Assembly (NCBI GenBank): GCA_019634695.1
Contig: JAHCAW010000008.1
Coordinates: 1-64,000, forward strand
Length of the DNA: 64,000 bases
DNA from: Candidatus Sumerlaeia bacterium
GTDB lineage: Bacteria; Sumerlaeota; Sumerlaeia; SLMS01; JAHLLQ01
Reading direction: 5' to 3'
The position numbers and the translations under genes are program-made. The stretch's first letter is position 1. Each line of letters opens with the position of its first letter. The notes under the pieces are model-generated. The model was not told the DNA's origin. It worked only from the letters and a program-made list of their open reading frames with translations, and searched no databases. Below, piece after piece: positions 63,914 through 64,000 of the stretch.

Positions 63914-64000
63914 GGGGCGGGGGCTGCCGGCCCGGAGAGTCCCTCGGAGGGCTCAAAGGTTTTCTCCGAGGCGGTCGCAATCGGGCTTGTCATGGGCGGG

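Noticed and set aside
1..64000. tRNA, rRNA, tmRNA or insertion sequence genes
   Set aside because: I looked for the usual T-loop, rRNA and transposase DDE patterns by eye and found none. A covariance-model scan would be decisive.

Overview
The window is GC-rich bacterial chromosome, about 40 genes on both strands, with short intergenic gaps and many 4-16 bp gene overlaps. Lipoprotein and signal-peptide proteins, an AsmA-like protein and an AlgI/AlgJ-type acyl-transfer pair point to a double-membrane bacterium. Very large secreted proteins built from kelch, CotH, lamin-tail, FG-GAP and dockerin modules resemble those of environmental phyla such as PVC, Sumerlaeota or Hydrogenedentota. The phylum cannot be fixed from sequence reading alone. 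I found no tRNA, rRNA or insertion sequence.

Layout. 1-7365: a complete type II-C CRISPR-Cas locus. It has an array of 40 full 37-nt repeats plus one cut copy, with 40 spacers, then cas2, cas1 and cas9 on the minus strand. A divergent tracrRNA with its own terminator sits in the cas9 5' leader. 7569-13696: a 65-residue protein, an operon of an AsmA-like protein and a HEAT-repeat protein, and recX. 13694-13978: an inverted-repeat element with a perfect central palindrome. 14005-20168: a secreted phosphodiester glycosidase, rplM-rpsI, a nitronate monooxygenase-like enzyme, an MFS transporter and ruvC. 20255-27265: a secreted zincin, a 54-residue membrane ORF, a LysM lipoprotein, proC, the trkA-trkH potassium system and a pterin dehydratase. 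27254-33233: a sugar phosphotransferase followed by two tandem paralogous secreted proteins of about 745 residues. 33667-38523: a HAD protein, an NlpC/P60-like protein with an unknown partner, and a GT39-like membrane protein. 38524-43521: three tandem kelch-thioredoxin fusion proteins. 43662-45245: a VanX-like dipeptidase, a zinc-ribbon protein and a single-domain response regulator. 45536-54587: a giant CotH/lamin-tail protein, a radical SAM enzyme, a prephenate dehydrogenase and the AlgI/AlgJ-like pair. 54679-63913: a soluble PAS/GAF hybrid histidine kinase divergent from a 1723-residue secreted protein carrying a papain-like protease, FG-GAP repeats, a dockerin and a second, zinc-protease-like domain. 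The last 87 bases hold no gene I can support.

How it works together. The CRISPR locus has every part needed for adaptation (Cas1, Cas2) and for RNA-guided cleavage (Cas9, tracrRNA, array). The tracrRNA lies antisense to the likely cas9 leader, which suggests feedback on cas9. The rest mixes housekeeping genes with an unusually rich extracellular set. The strongest candidates for undescribed biology are the kelch-thioredoxin triplet, the paired 745-residue secreted proteins and the double-protease dockerin protein.
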